Below the pieces are notes generated by a model, which made no database searches, was not told where the DNA came from, and was given only the letters and a program-made list of their open reading frames with translations. Shown piece by piece: positions 32,823 through 41,077 of a stretch of 64,000 nucleotides of DNA. Each line of letters opens with the position of its first letter. The stretch's first letter is position 1. A program made the translations under genes and the position numbers. Source of the stretch: Mumia sp050632745 (GTDB lineage: Bacteria; Actinomycetota; Actinomycetes; Propionibacteriales; Nocardioidaceae); NCBI RefSeq assembly GCF_050632745.1, contig NZ_JBODSD010000005.1, forward strand, positions 124,001-188,000, given 5' to 3'.

Positions 32823-33116
32823 TCAGCCGTGCACGCGGGTCGCCGCCGGGGCCGACCGGTCCTCCGCCAGGTCGGGCTGGTTGATCTCGGCCCAGACCGT
32901 GTCGAGCGACAGGCCGAGGACTCCGGCGATCGACGCGATGGTCGAGAACGCCGGCGTCGCGACCCGGCCGGACTCGATCTTGCGGAGCGTCTCCGGCGAG
33001 ACGCGGGCATCGAGCGCGGTCTCGAGCATCGACCGCTCACCCCTCGCCTGACGCAGCAGCGCACCGAGGCGCTGACCGCGCTCGACCTCGGCGGGAGTGA
33101 GCGGCAACCTGACCAT
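32823..33116 (-). CDS. XRE-family repressor
   Basis: 97 residues. Helix-turn-helix of the Cro/C1 type: LRQARGERSMLETALDARVS, SPETLRKIESGRV, then FSTIASIAGVLGLSLDTVWA. The short acidic C-terminal tail carries no effector domain. A TAGAAT box at 33124-33129 (minus strand) is 7 nt from the ATG, so the mRNA is probably leaderless, and the repeated operator lies immediately beyond it. It is divergent from the M24 peptidase gene and is likely to repress both. Confidence 0.87.
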   Translation of the reverse strand: MVRLPLTPAEVERGQRLGALLRQARGERSMLETALDARVSPETLRKIESGRVATPAFSTIASIAGVLGLSLDTVWAEINQPDLAEDRSAPAATRVHG

Positions 33117-33132
33117 GGGGCCGATTCTAATA

Positions 33133-33160
33133 CCGGGATAACATGGCCGGGATAGTTATC
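33133..33160. promoter_or_regulatory. Composite operator between XRE regulator and M24 peptidase
   Basis: Direct repeats CCGGGATA at 33133-33140 and 33147-33154 (14-bp spacing) overlap an inverted repeat GATAAC (33137-33142) / GTTATC (33155-33160). The set occupies the 67-bp divergent promoter region. Confidence 0.6.
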
Positions 33161-33183
33161 GGGTGCGTAACGGAAGGCGCCGC

Positions 33184-33966
33184 ATGATCGAGATCCTGAA
33201 CCCAGCCCAGCTCGCCCAGGCGAGAGTCTCGGGCGCCCTGGTCGCCGACATCCTGCAGACGATGAAGCGCCGCAGCACGGTCGGCACCAATCTCCTCGAC
33301 ATCGACCAATGGACGAAGGCGCTGATCCTCGAGGCGGGCGCGGAGTCGTGCTACGTCGACTACGCGCCGTCGTTCGGGCGCGGCCCGTTCGGCCACTACA
33401 TCTGCACCGGCGTCAACGACGCCGTGCTGCACGGACGGCCGTACGACTACACCCTCGCCGACGGTGACCTGCTCAGCCTCGACCTGGCTGTCTCGCTCGA
33501 CGGGATCGCCGCGGACGCCGCGATCAGCTTCATCGTCGGCGATTCACGGCCGCCGGAGAGCGTCGCGTTGATCGACGCCACCGAGCGCGCGCTGGCCGCG
33601 GGGATCGCCGCCGCCGGACCCGGGGCTCGCATCGGCGACCTCTCCCACGCGATCGGCACGGTGCTCGGCGAGTCGGGGTACGCGATCAACACCGAGTTCG
33701 GCGGGCACGGCATCGGGTCGACGATGCACCAGGACCCGCACGTCGCCAACACGGGGCGGCCAGGCCGCGGGTACAAGCTGCGGCCCGGACTGCTGCTGGC
33801 CCTGGAGCCGTGGATCATGCAGGACACCGCCGAGCTCGTCACCGACGACGACGGGTGGACGCTGCGCAGCGCGACGGGCTGCCGGACCGCGCACACCGAG
33901 CACACGATCGCGATCACCGACGACGGCGCCGAGATCCTGACGTCGCCGACGCGCCCCGCGGACTGA
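33184..33966 (+). CDS. M24 family metallopeptidase (type I methionine aminopeptidase-like)
   Basis: 260 residues, pita-bread fold. The two-metal ligand set is complete: Asp in LLSLDLAVSLDG and in IAADAAISF, His in FGGHGIGSTMHQDP, Glu in LALEPWIM and Glu in HTEHTIAI. This is the length and order of type I methionine aminopeptidase, but the regulated, isolated context suggests a secondary paralogue or a dipeptidase rather than the housekeeping enzyme. ATG is preceded by GGAAGGCGCCGC. Its stop abuts the convergent GNAT stop. Confidence 0.87.
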   Translation: MIEILNPAQLAQARVSGALVADILQTMKRRSTVGTNLLDIDQWTKALILEAGAESCYVDYAPSFGRGPFGHYICTGVNDAVLHGRPYDYTLADGDLLSLDLAVSLDGIAADAAISFIVGDSRPPESVALIDATERALAAGIAAAGPGARIGDLSHAIGTVLGESGYAINTEFGGHGIGSTMHQDPHVANTGRPGRGYKLRPGLLLALEPWIMQDTAELVTDDDGWTLRSATGCRTAHTEHTIAITDDGAEILTSPTRPAD

Positions 33967-34536
33967 TCAGCTCTCCGGCCCACCTGCCAGCGACCGCGCA
34001 TCGGCGGTCACGGAGATCAACGCACCGTCGCGGGCATAGCGGGCGTCGTCCACCCGCCGCGTGATCATGCTCCGTACGACGTGGTTCTCGGCGCTGATCA
34101 CGGCGTGGACCGCCGCGAACCCGTGACGCGCCACGTCCGCGACGAGCGCGTCGACCAGGCGCGACCCCAGGCCGTGCCCTTGGTACGCGTCGGCGACCAC
34201 GAGCGCGATCTCGACCGTCGTCGTCATGTCCGCCGGGTCCTCGGCACTCGGGACCGGCGCCCACATCGCGTGCCCGACGACGACCCCGTCGCGGAACGCG
34301 AGCAGGGACCCGCCTGGCACCCCGGGGTCCAGGAGCTGCTTCGCCAGGCCTGGCGGGAGCGCGTGGCCGAGCCCGGTGAGGAACCGCTTGTACAGCGTCT
34401 CGGGCGAGAGCCCGGTCAGGAATTGCTCCATCGCCGGGCGATCGTCCCTGCAGCCGGGGCGGAGCACCGTCTGGTCGCTCGCGCGCGGCGGGACGGCCGG
34501 AGGCGACCACGGGCACGCTGTCTCGAGGAGGGTCAT
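33967..34536 (-). CDS. GNAT-family N-acetyltransferase
   Basis: 189 residues. GNAT core: SPETLYKRFLTGLG region, beta-4 VEIALVVADAYQGHGLGSRL with the Q/RxxGxG/A acetyl-CoA loop, then ENHVVRSMITRR. The first 25 residues are Pro-rich. Acceptor unknown. Its ATG overlaps the stop of the upstream hydrolase by 4 bp, so they form an operon. Confidence 0.85.
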   Translation of the reverse strand: MTLLETACPWSPPAVPPRASDQTVLRPGCRDDRPAMEQFLTGLSPETLYKRFLTGLGHALPPGLAKQLLDPGVPGGSLLAFRDGVVVGHAMWAPVPSAEDPADMTTTVEIALVVADAYQGHGLGSRLVDALVADVARHGFAAVHAVISAENHVVRSMITRRVDDARYARDGALISVTADARSLAGGPES

Positions 34537-35423
34537 GACGACGCTCCCGCGGCGATGAAGTCGACCACGACGTCGAGGACCCCTTGGTCGCTCAGCAGCG
34601 CCGAGTGGCCGAGTCCGATCGTGTCGAGCCGCCGACCGCGCGCTCCGTGCGCCGCCGCGATCAGGTCCGCCTGGGCCGGGTGCACGACCTGGTCGAGCCG
34701 GTCCTGGACCACGAGGAGCTCGTCGGCCGGACCGTCACCGACCGAGAACCGCTCCCAGATGTCGGAGGCGCCGTCGAACAACCGTTGCTCGATGGTCCAC
34801 CGCAGGCGCGCGTTGACCGCGGGCCCGAGACCGAGTGCGGCGCAGAACGCGTCGACGAGGTAGCCGAAGTCCCCCACACCGTTGATCGCGACGACACGGC
34901 GCGCGCGCAGTCCACGGCGCAGCGCGTGGAAGACGATCGGGACGCCCAGCGAGTGCGCGACCACGCCCTCGAACGGCCCGCTGCGCTCCGACAGCGCGCG
35001 GATGATCGCCTCGTGGTCGAGGATCGTGCCGGCACGCCCGCGAGTGGCGCCGTGGCCGAGCGCGTCGTACGAGACGGGAGTGAAGCCCTGCGCCGTCAAC
35101 CGCTGGACCACCGCAGCGAACCGCGACGCACGCGACCTCCAGCCGTGCACCAGCAGGACCGGTCGCGCCCCGTCTCCCCACTCGTACACAGCGACGCGAT
35201 CGCCGCGCCACGGGAGGTGGGTCACGCGTGCGGCGTCGTGCACGGCACGCTCGTCCTCGCGGACGTCTCCCCGCACGAGCGGGCGACGCCACAGCTCGAA
35301 GCCGGCGCGTGCCGCGACGTCGGGAGAGACCCGGGCGAGCGCGCTCAAGATGCGCCCGGCGAGCCTCCTGGTCAGTGCTCCGGCCGGCTCGAGGGTCGGC
35401 GCCAGTTCGATCGCGGCGGTCAT
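34533..35423 (-). CDS. Alpha/beta hydrolase under TetR control
   Basis: 296 residues. Oxyanion region LLVHGWRSRASRFAAVVQRL, acid/turn segment SYDALGHGATRGRAG, nucleophile VVAHSLGVP, and C-terminal His in GLGHSALL. It is of the lysophospholipase/esterase-like type. The ATG at 35423 has TGGGGGACAAG upstream; an ATG at 35435 has none. It is divergent from a TetR gene with an operator between them. Confidence 0.85.
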   Translation of the reverse strand: MTAAIELAPTLEPAGALTRRLAGRILSALARVSPDVAARAGFELWRRPLVRGDVREDERAVHDAARVTHLPWRGDRVAVYEWGDGARPVLLVHGWRSRASRFAAVVQRLTAQGFTPVSYDALGHGATRGRAGTILDHEAIIRALSERSGPFEGVVAHSLGVPIVFHALRRGLRARRVVAINGVGDFGYLVDAFCAALGLGPAVNARLRWTIEQRLFDGASDIWERFSVGDGPADELLVVQDRLDQVVHPAQADLIAAAHGARGRRLDTIGLGHSALLSDQGVLDVVVDFIAAGASS

Positions 35424-35447
35424 CTTGTCCCCCATTCACGAATACAA

Positions 35448-35461
35448 TACGAACGATCGTA
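35448..35461. promoter_or_regulatory. TetR operator between hydrolase and TetR gene
   Basis: TACGA (35448-35452) and TCGTA (35457-35461) with a 4-bp centre; ACGATCGT inside (35453-35460) is itself a perfect palindrome. It lies in the AT-richest part of the 80-bp divergent region. Confidence 0.55.
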
Positions 35462-35503
35462 CCATTTGTTTAGCGCACGGTCGTGCGATAAGTTCAAAGG
35501 GAC

Positions 35504-36154
35504 ATGGACACCGAGACGCTGGACGAGCACCCCGACGGACGCGTACGCCGTGGCAACGCCACCCGCCGCGCCGTCCTTCGACGCGCGGTCGACGTCGCCT
35601 CCGTCGAGGGACTCGACGGACTGTCCATCGGGCGCCTCGCGACCGAGCTGTCGATGAGCAAGAGCGGCCTCTTCGCGCTGTTCGGCGCGAAGGAGGAGCT
35701 CCAGCTCGCGACCATCCGCGCCGCGAAACGGATCTACGTCGACACGGTCGTCACCCCGGCGCTCGAGACGCCTCCAGGACTCGGGCGCGTGTGGGCGCTG
35801 GCCGTCGCGTGGATCGACTACTCGCGGGGACGGATCTTCCCCGGCGGATGCTTCTTCGCCCGGACGAGCTACGAGTACGCCGCCCGCGAGGGCGAGGTGC
35901 GCGAGGCGCTGGCCGCATCCCGTCGCGAGTGGCTCGAGCTGATCGAGCAGTCGCTCGGCGAGGCGCAGACCCTGGGCGAGCTCGACCGCACCCAGCCGCT
36001 CGACCAGCTCGCCTTCGAGCTCAACGCCTTCCTCGACGGCGCGAACCTCGACTCGCTGCTCGGCCGCGGCGACACCGCGTACGACAAGGCCCGTCGCGCG
36101 ATCCGCGACCGCCTGGTGTCGGTCAGCGTGGGATGGACCGCGCCAGCACCCTGA
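35504..36154 (+). CDS. TetR-family regulator
   Basis: 216 residues. N-terminal HTH: DGLSIGRLATELSMSKSGLF followed by FGAKEELQLATIRAA. The C-terminal domain contains FPGGCFFARTSYEYAAREGE, the TetR_C_6-like core found beside lipid or hydrolase genes. It should repress itself and the divergent hydrolase-GNAT operon. AAAGGGAC precedes the ATG. The 3' end overlaps the convergent SRPBCC gene by 32 bp. Confidence 0.87.
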   Translation: MDTETLDEHPDGRVRRGNATRRAVLRRAVDVASVEGLDGLSIGRLATELSMSKSGLFALFGAKEELQLATIRAAKRIYVDTVVTPALETPPGLGRVWALAVAWIDYSRGRIFPGGCFFARTSYEYAAREGEVREALAASRREWLELIEQSLGEAQTLGELDRTQPLDQLAFELNAFLDGANLDSLLGRGDTAYDKARRAIRDRLVSVSVGWTAPAP

Positions 36155-36563
36155 GGTTGGACCGCATCCCCTTCTTGAACACCGTCGTGACGACGGGGCC
36201 CAGCGACGCCAACGGCTGCGGAAGCCCCTCGGCGGAGATCTCGCCGTCGAGCGTGAGGCGCGTCCCACCCTCGACGGACGTGAGCGAGTAGCGGTAGGTG
36301 AACGGCGTCGGGCCGGACCTGCTCTCCATCGTGAAGCGCTCCCCCGACACCGACTCGGTCACCTGGACAAGGTTGACTGCGGTGCCACCGGGAAGCGTCC
36401 GCGTGATCGAGTACGTCGCACCCGTCCCCCGCCCCGCCGGACTCACCGGCACCACGCGCACGACGGCCTCGTACCACTCCGGCGTCCGGGTCACGTCGCT
36501 GAGCACCGCCCAGACTGCGGCCGGCGGACGAGCGATGTCGACGTGGAGCTCGAACGATCCCAT
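36123..36563 (-). CDS. SRPBCC (START-like) family protein
   Basis: 146 residues of the polyketide cyclase/START fold: FELHVDIARPPAAVWAVLSD, TRTPEWYEAVVRVVPVSPAG, then strand repeats and a C-terminal helix (FKKGMRSNLRVLARSIP). These proteins bind hydrophobic ligands in a central cavity; no catalytic residues are evident. Overlaps the end of the TetR gene tail to tail. Confidence 0.83.
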   Translation of the reverse strand: MGSFELHVDIARPPAAVWAVLSDVTRTPEWYEAVVRVVPVSPAGRGTGATYSITRTLPGGTAVNLVQVTESVSGERFTMESRSGPTPFTYRYSLTSVEGGTRLTLDGEISAEGLPQPLASLGPVVTTVFKKGMRSNLRVLARSIPR

Positions 36564-36678
36564 GCGACCACCCTGTCAGGACCGCGGTCCCCCCGGGGGG
36601 CACTCGCAGACCCTCCCGGTCCTCGGACGTGCGCGCCTAACGTCGGTGGCACGAGCACCGAGAGGAATGAGGAACCCC

Positions 36679-37698
36679 ATGCGTGGCGTCGTGATGTACT
36701 CCGCCGGCAATGTCCGGGTCGAGGACCGGGACGACCCGAAGATCATCGAGCCGACCGATGCGGTCATCCGGCTGACGGCGACGTGCATCTGCGGGTCGGA
36801 CCTGTGGCCGTACCGCGGCGTCGAGCCGGCCGACCACCAGGTGATGGGCCACGAGTACGTCGGTGTGGTCGAGCAGGTGGGCGCCGACGTGAGGACGGTG
36901 AAGCCCGGCGACTTCGTCGTCGGATCCTTCGTCATCTCGGACAACACCTGCGAGATCTGCCGAGCGGGATTCCCCTCGAAGTGCGTGCACGCCGAGTTCG
37001 TCTCGCAGATCGGCACGCAGGCCGAGAAGGCACGCATCCCGCTCGCCGACGGCACCCTCGTGGCGACTCCGGCGCAACCTGAGGCGGACCTGGTCCCCGC
37101 CCTCCTCGCCGCGTCCGACGTGCTGGGGACGGGATGGTTCGCGGCCGACGCCGCACAGGCCGGTCCGGGCAAGACGGTCGCGGTGGTCGGCGATGGCGCG
37201 GTCGGCCTCATGGCCGTCCTCGCGGCCCGCGAGCTGGGTGCCGAGCGCATCATCGCGATGTCGCGCCACCCCGAGCGGCAGGCGCTTGCACGCCACTACG
37301 GCGCCACCGACATCGTCGAGGAGCGCGGGGACGCAGGCGTGGCGCGCATCAAGGAGATGACCGGCGGGCTCGGAGCCCACTCCGTCGTGGAGGCGGTCGG
37401 GACGCAGGAGTCCTTCATGCAGGCCGTCGGCGCCACTCGGGGCGGCGGGCACCTGGGCTACGTCGGGGTCAACCACGGCGTGGAGATCCCCGGAATCCAG
37501 CTCTTCTTCGCCGGCATCCACACCCTCGGCGGCCCCGCGCCCGTACGCCGCTACCTCCCCGACCTCGTCCAGCGGATCTGGGACCGCACGATCGACCCGG
37601 GGCTGGTCTTCGACCTCACCCTGCCGCTCGAGGAGGCTCCGGAAGGCTACGCAGCGATGGACGAGCGGCGTGCCACCAAGGTGCTCCTGACCCTCTGA
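36679..37698 (+). CDS. Zinc-dependent alcohol dehydrogenase family protein
   Basis: 339 residues, MDR family. Catalytic zinc ligands in ATCICGSDLW and MGHEYVG; the Rossmann segment is VVGDGAVGLMAVLAA. In the structural zinc lobe, SDNTCEICRAGFPSKC keeps three of the four Cys and has Asp in the first position, a variation common to this subgroup. It resembles threonine-dehydrogenase-like and glutathione-independent formaldehyde dehydrogenase-like proteins. ATG follows GAGGAACCCC. Alone, divergent from the SRPBCC gene. Confidence 0.87.
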   Translation: MRGVVMYSAGNVRVEDRDDPKIIEPTDAVIRLTATCICGSDLWPYRGVEPADHQVMGHEYVGVVEQVGADVRTVKPGDFVVGSFVISDNTCEICRAGFPSKCVHAEFVSQIGTQAEKARIPLADGTLVATPAQPEADLVPALLAASDVLGTGWFAADAAQAGPGKTVAVVGDGAVGLMAVLAARELGAERIIAMSRHPERQALARHYGATDIVEERGDAGVARIKEMTGGLGAHSVVEAVGTQESFMQAVGATRGGGHLGYVGVNHGVEIPGIQLFFAGIHTLGGPAPVRRYLPDLVQRIWDRTIDPGLVFDLTLPLEEAPEGYAAMDERRATKVLLTL

Positions 37699-37729
37699 CG
37701 CCCTGATCTCTGCCGGGAGGCGACCTACC

Positions 37730-38593
37730 GTGGGAGACGTGACCAGCAAGGACGAGATCCGGGAGTTCCTCGTCTCCCGCCGCGCGCACATCACCCCTGC
37801 TCGGGCCGGGATCCCCGACCGGGGTGGCGAGCGTCGGGTCCCGGGCCTGCGGCGGGAGGAGGTCGCCGAGCTCGCCGGGGTGAGCCTCGACTACTACACC
37901 CGGCTCGAGCGCGGCAACCTCCGCGGGGCGTCCGACAGCGTGCTGGACGCGATCGCGCGGGCGCTGCAGCTCGACGAGGTCGAGCGCGCGCACCTGTTCG
38001 ACCTTGCCCGCGCGCGGACGGCACCTGCCACCGCGACGACCGGGGCGCGACGGGACGGCACCCCACTCGTACGCCCGTCGGTCCAGCGCGTCCTCGACAG
38101 CCTCACCGCCCCGGCGGTCGTCACGAACGCGAAGCACGACCTCGTCGCGGCGAACCTCGCGGGTCGCGCCCTGCTGGCGCCGCACTTCGAGACCGACCAG
38201 CCGAACCTGGCCCGCTTCATCTTCCTCGACGCCCGCGCCCGCGACTACTACGTCGACTGGCCGCTGGCGTGCAGCCTGACCGCGGCCATGCTCCGGCTCG
38301 AGGCCGGTCGCGACCCGCTGAACGCCGACCTCACCGCGCTGGTCGGAGAGCTGTCGATGAGGAGCCCGCAGTTCCGGACCCACTGGGCCGACCAGGACGT
38401 CCACGAGCACCGGACCGGCACGAAGGTCTACCGACACCCTGACGTGGGCGAGGTCGAGGTCACCTACGACGTGTTCGCGATGCCGGGCGAGCCCGGTCTC
38501 CGCATCACCACCTACACCGCCGAGGACGGCACCGAGTCCGCCGACAAGCTCGCCCTGCTCTCGACCTGGGCAGCGACCCAGCAGCAGAGCTGA
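37730..38593 (+). CDS. XRE regulator with MmyB-like ligand-binding domain
   Basis: 287 residues. The N-terminal HTH (GLRREEVAELAGVSLDYYTR and LERGNLRGASDSVLDAIARA) and the C-terminal PAS-like MmyB domain (about 110-280, VVTNAKHDLVAANLAGRALL) make this the common actinobacterial HTH_31-MmyB regulator. It probably senses a fatty acid or similar ligand and controls the adjacent dehydrogenase or cupin gene. GTG at 37730 has GGGAGGCGACC upstream; a GTG at 37739 with TACCGT 7 nt before it is an alternative leaderless start. Confidence 0.87.
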   Translation: MGDVTSKDEIREFLVSRRAHITPARAGIPDRGGERRVPGLRREEVAELAGVSLDYYTRLERGNLRGASDSVLDAIARALQLDEVERAHLFDLARARTAPATATTGARRDGTPLVRPSVQRVLDSLTAPAVVTNAKHDLVAANLAGRALLAPHFETDQPNLARFIFLDARARDYYVDWPLACSLTAAMLRLEAGRDPLNADLTALVGELSMRSPQFRTHWADQDVHEHRTGTKVYRHPDVGEVEVTYDVFAMPGEPGLRITTYTAEDGTESADKLALLSTWAATQQQS

Positions 38594-38613
38594 CCCACCG
38601 CTCGAGGAGACCC

Positions 38614-39030
38614 ATGCAGATCACCCGCAGCTCGATCGACACCGCGAAGGGGCCCGCCGACTGGTTCACCGGCGACGTCTACATCGACTCCGTCGCCGCC
38701 GCTCCCCCGCCGTCACGCGTGACGGCCAGCCTTGTTCACTTCATGCCGGGCGCCCGGACGCACTGGCACCGTCACCCCCTGGGCCAGACGGTCTTCGTCA
38801 CCGAAGGCGTCGGCCTCTGCCAGCGCCGCGGCGGACCGGTCGAGAGCATCCGCCCGGGTGACCGGGTCCTCTTCGAGGCCGGCGAGGAGCACTGGCACGG
38901 CGCCGCTCCGAACCGCCTCATGGTGCACGTTGCCATCAACGAGGGCGACGACGAGCACGCGGTCGTCGACTGGCTCACGCCCGTCACCGACGAGGAGTAC
39001 GCCGCGGCACCGGGGACCCGTCCGGAGTGA
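38614..39030 (+). CDS. Cupin-domain protein
   Basis: 138 residues. Cupin motif 1 is THWHRHPLGQTVFVTEG with three His for metal binding, and motif 2 is LFEAGEEHWHGAAPN. Such (R)-mandelonitrile-lyase- or carboxymuconolactone-associated cupins are often found after MmyB regulators with dehydrogenases. GAGGAGACCC precedes the ATG, 21 bp after the regulator gene, so they are probably co-transcribed. Confidence 0.85.
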   Translation: MQITRSSIDTAKGPADWFTGDVYIDSVAAAPPPSRVTASLVHFMPGARTHWHRHPLGQTVFVTEGVGLCQRRGGPVESIRPGDRVLFEAGEEHWHGAAPNRLMVHVAINEGDDEHAVVDWLTPVTDEEYAAAPGTRPE

Positions 39031-39051
39031 CCCGCCGAACCGCCCCCGCGG

Positions 39052-39663
39052 TCACCCGATCACGGACGGGATGGTCTGCCGGACGAGCGTGATCAGCGCA
39101 CCCCCGAGCAGCCGCTCGGCCTGCTCGCGCGTGATCTCCCCCGCGCTCAGCCAACGCCGGGTGACGACGGTCGCGTACGCGGAGTAGCCGTGCAGCGCGA
39201 CGCGCACGGCCGGGTCGTCGCGCACCGCGTGCAGACCGGCGATCTCGCAGATCTGGTCGGACATGCTCTCGACGTAGGCGTTGAGCAGCCGCTCGATCTC
39301 CTCGTCGCGCGACGCACCGAGGAAGCCCGACGCCGCGAGCCAGGTCTCTCGACTCCGCGAGACCATGTCGACCCACTCGCGCACGCTCTCCTCGATCCGC
39401 CCCTCGGCGGTCGCGCCCTCGACGAACGCCGGCGTCGGGAGCCGAGGAGCTCCCAGCAGGCGACCGATCACGGCAAGGTAGAGCTCCCGCTTCGTCGGGA
39501 AGTAGTGGTTCAGCAGGCCGCGACTCACCCCGCAGGCCTGCGCGATCTCGGTCGTCGAGACCTCGTCGTACGGGCGTTCGGCGAAGACCCGGCTCGCCGT
39601 GGCGACGATCTGGCCGCGCCGCTCGTCAGGGGGCAGGCGCCGGCGAGTGGACATGGCCGCCAT
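39052..39663 (-). CDS. TetR-family regulator, probable LcpR of the rubber cluster
   Basis: 203 residues. HTH: VSTTEIAQACGVSRGLLNHY then FPTKRELYLAVIGRLLG. The C-terminal domain (ESVREWVDMVSRSRETWLAA) is of the TetR type found with lcp genes. It is divergent from the two lcp genes, and a palindrome lies between them, as for LcpR of Gordonia polyisoprenivorans. An ATG at 39654 would shorten it by three residues; AGGCAAG favours 39663. Confidence 0.82.
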   Translation of the reverse strand: MAAMSTRRRLPPDERRGQIVATASRVFAERPYDEVSTTEIAQACGVSRGLLNHYFPTKRELYLAVIGRLLGAPRLPTPAFVEGATAEGRIEESVREWVDMVSRSRETWLAASGFLGASRDEEIERLLNAYVESMSDQICEIAGLHAVRDDPAVRVALHGYSAYATVVTRRWLSAGEITREQAERLLGGALITLVRQTIPSVIG

Positions 39664-39736
39664 CTTGCCTCAGGCGCACCGCCCGCACGCGGACATGTCC
39701 AAGAGAGCGCGCCGCCTATTGACCCTCTGTCGGTGA

Positions 39737-39757
39737 TTATTGTCACAGTGCCAATAA
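39737..39757. promoter_or_regulatory. Inverted-repeat operator between TetR regulator and lcp operon
   Basis: TTATTG (39737-39742) and CAATAA (39752-39757) surround a 9-bp centre that itself reads GTCACAGTGC-like and nearly symmetric. It sits 57 bp before the first lcp ATG and 73 bp before the TetR start. TTGACC at 39719 could be the -35 of the lcp promoter. Confidence 0.6.
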
Positions 39758-39814
39758 CGTGCCATCATGCGTCGAAGGCCGCCGGCGCGGCGCTCGGCTC
39801 GACGAGGAGTGGAC

Positions 39815-41047
39815 ATGGCAGACCTCAGCAGGAGAAACCTCTTACGGGCAGGCGGAGCCCTCGGCGCGCTCGGCGCCTTCGCCGCCGCCGCACCGGCCCA
39901 CGCATGGACGTGGTCGTCCGCGGGCTCGATCGCGGGAACGGGCACCGGTCGCGATCCGCGCTACGTGTGGGACGACCTCGCCGACCCGGTTCTCGCGTCG
40001 CTCCTCGACCGCGGAGGCGTCCCGGCGGTCAACGACGTCCTCCGGCCGTGGACGAAGAACGGCCAGACCGTTCCGTCCGGCCTCCCCGCCGACGTCGCGG
40101 CGCTCGTCAACCAGACCCGCAAGCTCCCCGCGTGGGCGGACCAGGGCAAGCTCGACCTCGCGTACCAGTTCACCCGCAAGCGCGGGCTCTACCTCGGCGT
40201 CCTGTACGGCATGAACAGCGGCATGATGAGCGCCGCGATCCCGCGCGAGGCACGCGCCGTCTACTACTCGAAGGGCGGCGCCGACCTGACCGACCGCATC
40301 GCCAAGACCGCGAAGCTCGGGTACGACATCGGCGACTACCACGCGTACCGTCCGGACGGCGAGATGATCGTCACCTGCGTCAAGACCCGGCTCACGCACG
40401 CCGCCGTCCGACACCTCCTCCCCCAGTCGCCGCACTGGGTGGCCTCGGCGGACGAGGACATCCCGATCAGCCAGTTCGACATCATGGTGACGTGGCACAG
40501 CCTCGCCTCGTCGGTCTGGCAGAAGCTCATGGAGTGGGACATCCGGATCCCCAAGGCCGAGGCGGACGCCTACCTCCACATCTGGCAGGTCACCGCGTCC
40601 ATGCTCGGAGTCCTCGACGAGTACATCCCCGCGTCCTGGGACGAGGCGCTCGCCCAGCGTGAGCAGGTCCTGGTGCCGCTCCTCGGGCCGACCCCGGAGG
40701 GCGTCAAGCTCGCGGAGATGCTCGTGAACCTGGGCGACCGCATCGACTTCACCCTGGTCACGAAGCCCGCGTTCGAGTCGGTCACGCGATACATGCTCGG
40801 CGACCAGGTCACCGACTGGCTCGGGATCGATCGCAACCCGATCCTCGACGCGACCGTCGCCGCCGCCTGGATCCCGTTCGTCCGGCTGCGCGAGCTCGGC
40901 CTCCCGCTGCTCGGCGTGCCGTCGATCTACTTCCTGTTCGAGGAGCTCATCCGGAAGTTCGCGCTGTTCTACCTCGAGCCCGGGCAGCAGATCAACATCG
41001 ACATCCCGACGATGAACAACCCGAACTACCCGAGCTCGGCGTCCTGA
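39815..41047 (+). CDS. lcp: Latex clearing protein (rubber oxygenase), first copy
   Basis: 410 residues. Lcp is a secreted b-type haem dioxygenase that cleaves double bonds of poly(cis-1,4-isoprene) to give oligo-isoprenoids with keto and aldehyde ends. A Tat signal (SRRNLLRAGG) ends near AHA at residue 30. The conserved core is present: E145 in PREARAVYYSKGG, R161, K164 and T165 in DRIAKT, and haem ligand H195 in THAAVRHLLPQS. These match the essential residues of Streptomyces K30 Lcp with an offset of three. DUF2236 fold. GAGGAGTGGAC precedes the ATG. First gene of the rubber operon. Confidence 0.92.
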   Translation: MADLSRRNLLRAGGALGALGAFAAAAPAHAWTWSSAGSIAGTGTGRDPRYVWDDLADPVLASLLDRGGVPAVNDVLRPWTKNGQTVPSGLPADVAALVNQTRKLPAWADQGKLDLAYQFTRKRGLYLGVLYGMNSGMMSAAIPREARAVYYSKGGADLTDRIAKTAKLGYDIGDYHAYRPDGEMIVTCVKTRLTHAAVRHLLPQSPHWVASADEDIPISQFDIMVTWHSLASSVWQKLMEWDIRIPKAEADAYLHIWQVTASMLGVLDEYIPASWDEALAQREQVLVPLLGPTPEGVKLAEMLVNLGDRIDFTLVTKPAFESVTRYMLGDQVTDWLGIDRNPILDATVAAAWIPFVRLRELGLPLLGVPSIYFLFEELIRKFALFYLEPGQQINIDIPTMNNPNYPSSAS

Positions 41048-41077
41048 GACGCCACGACGCAGCGAGGAGCACAGGTC

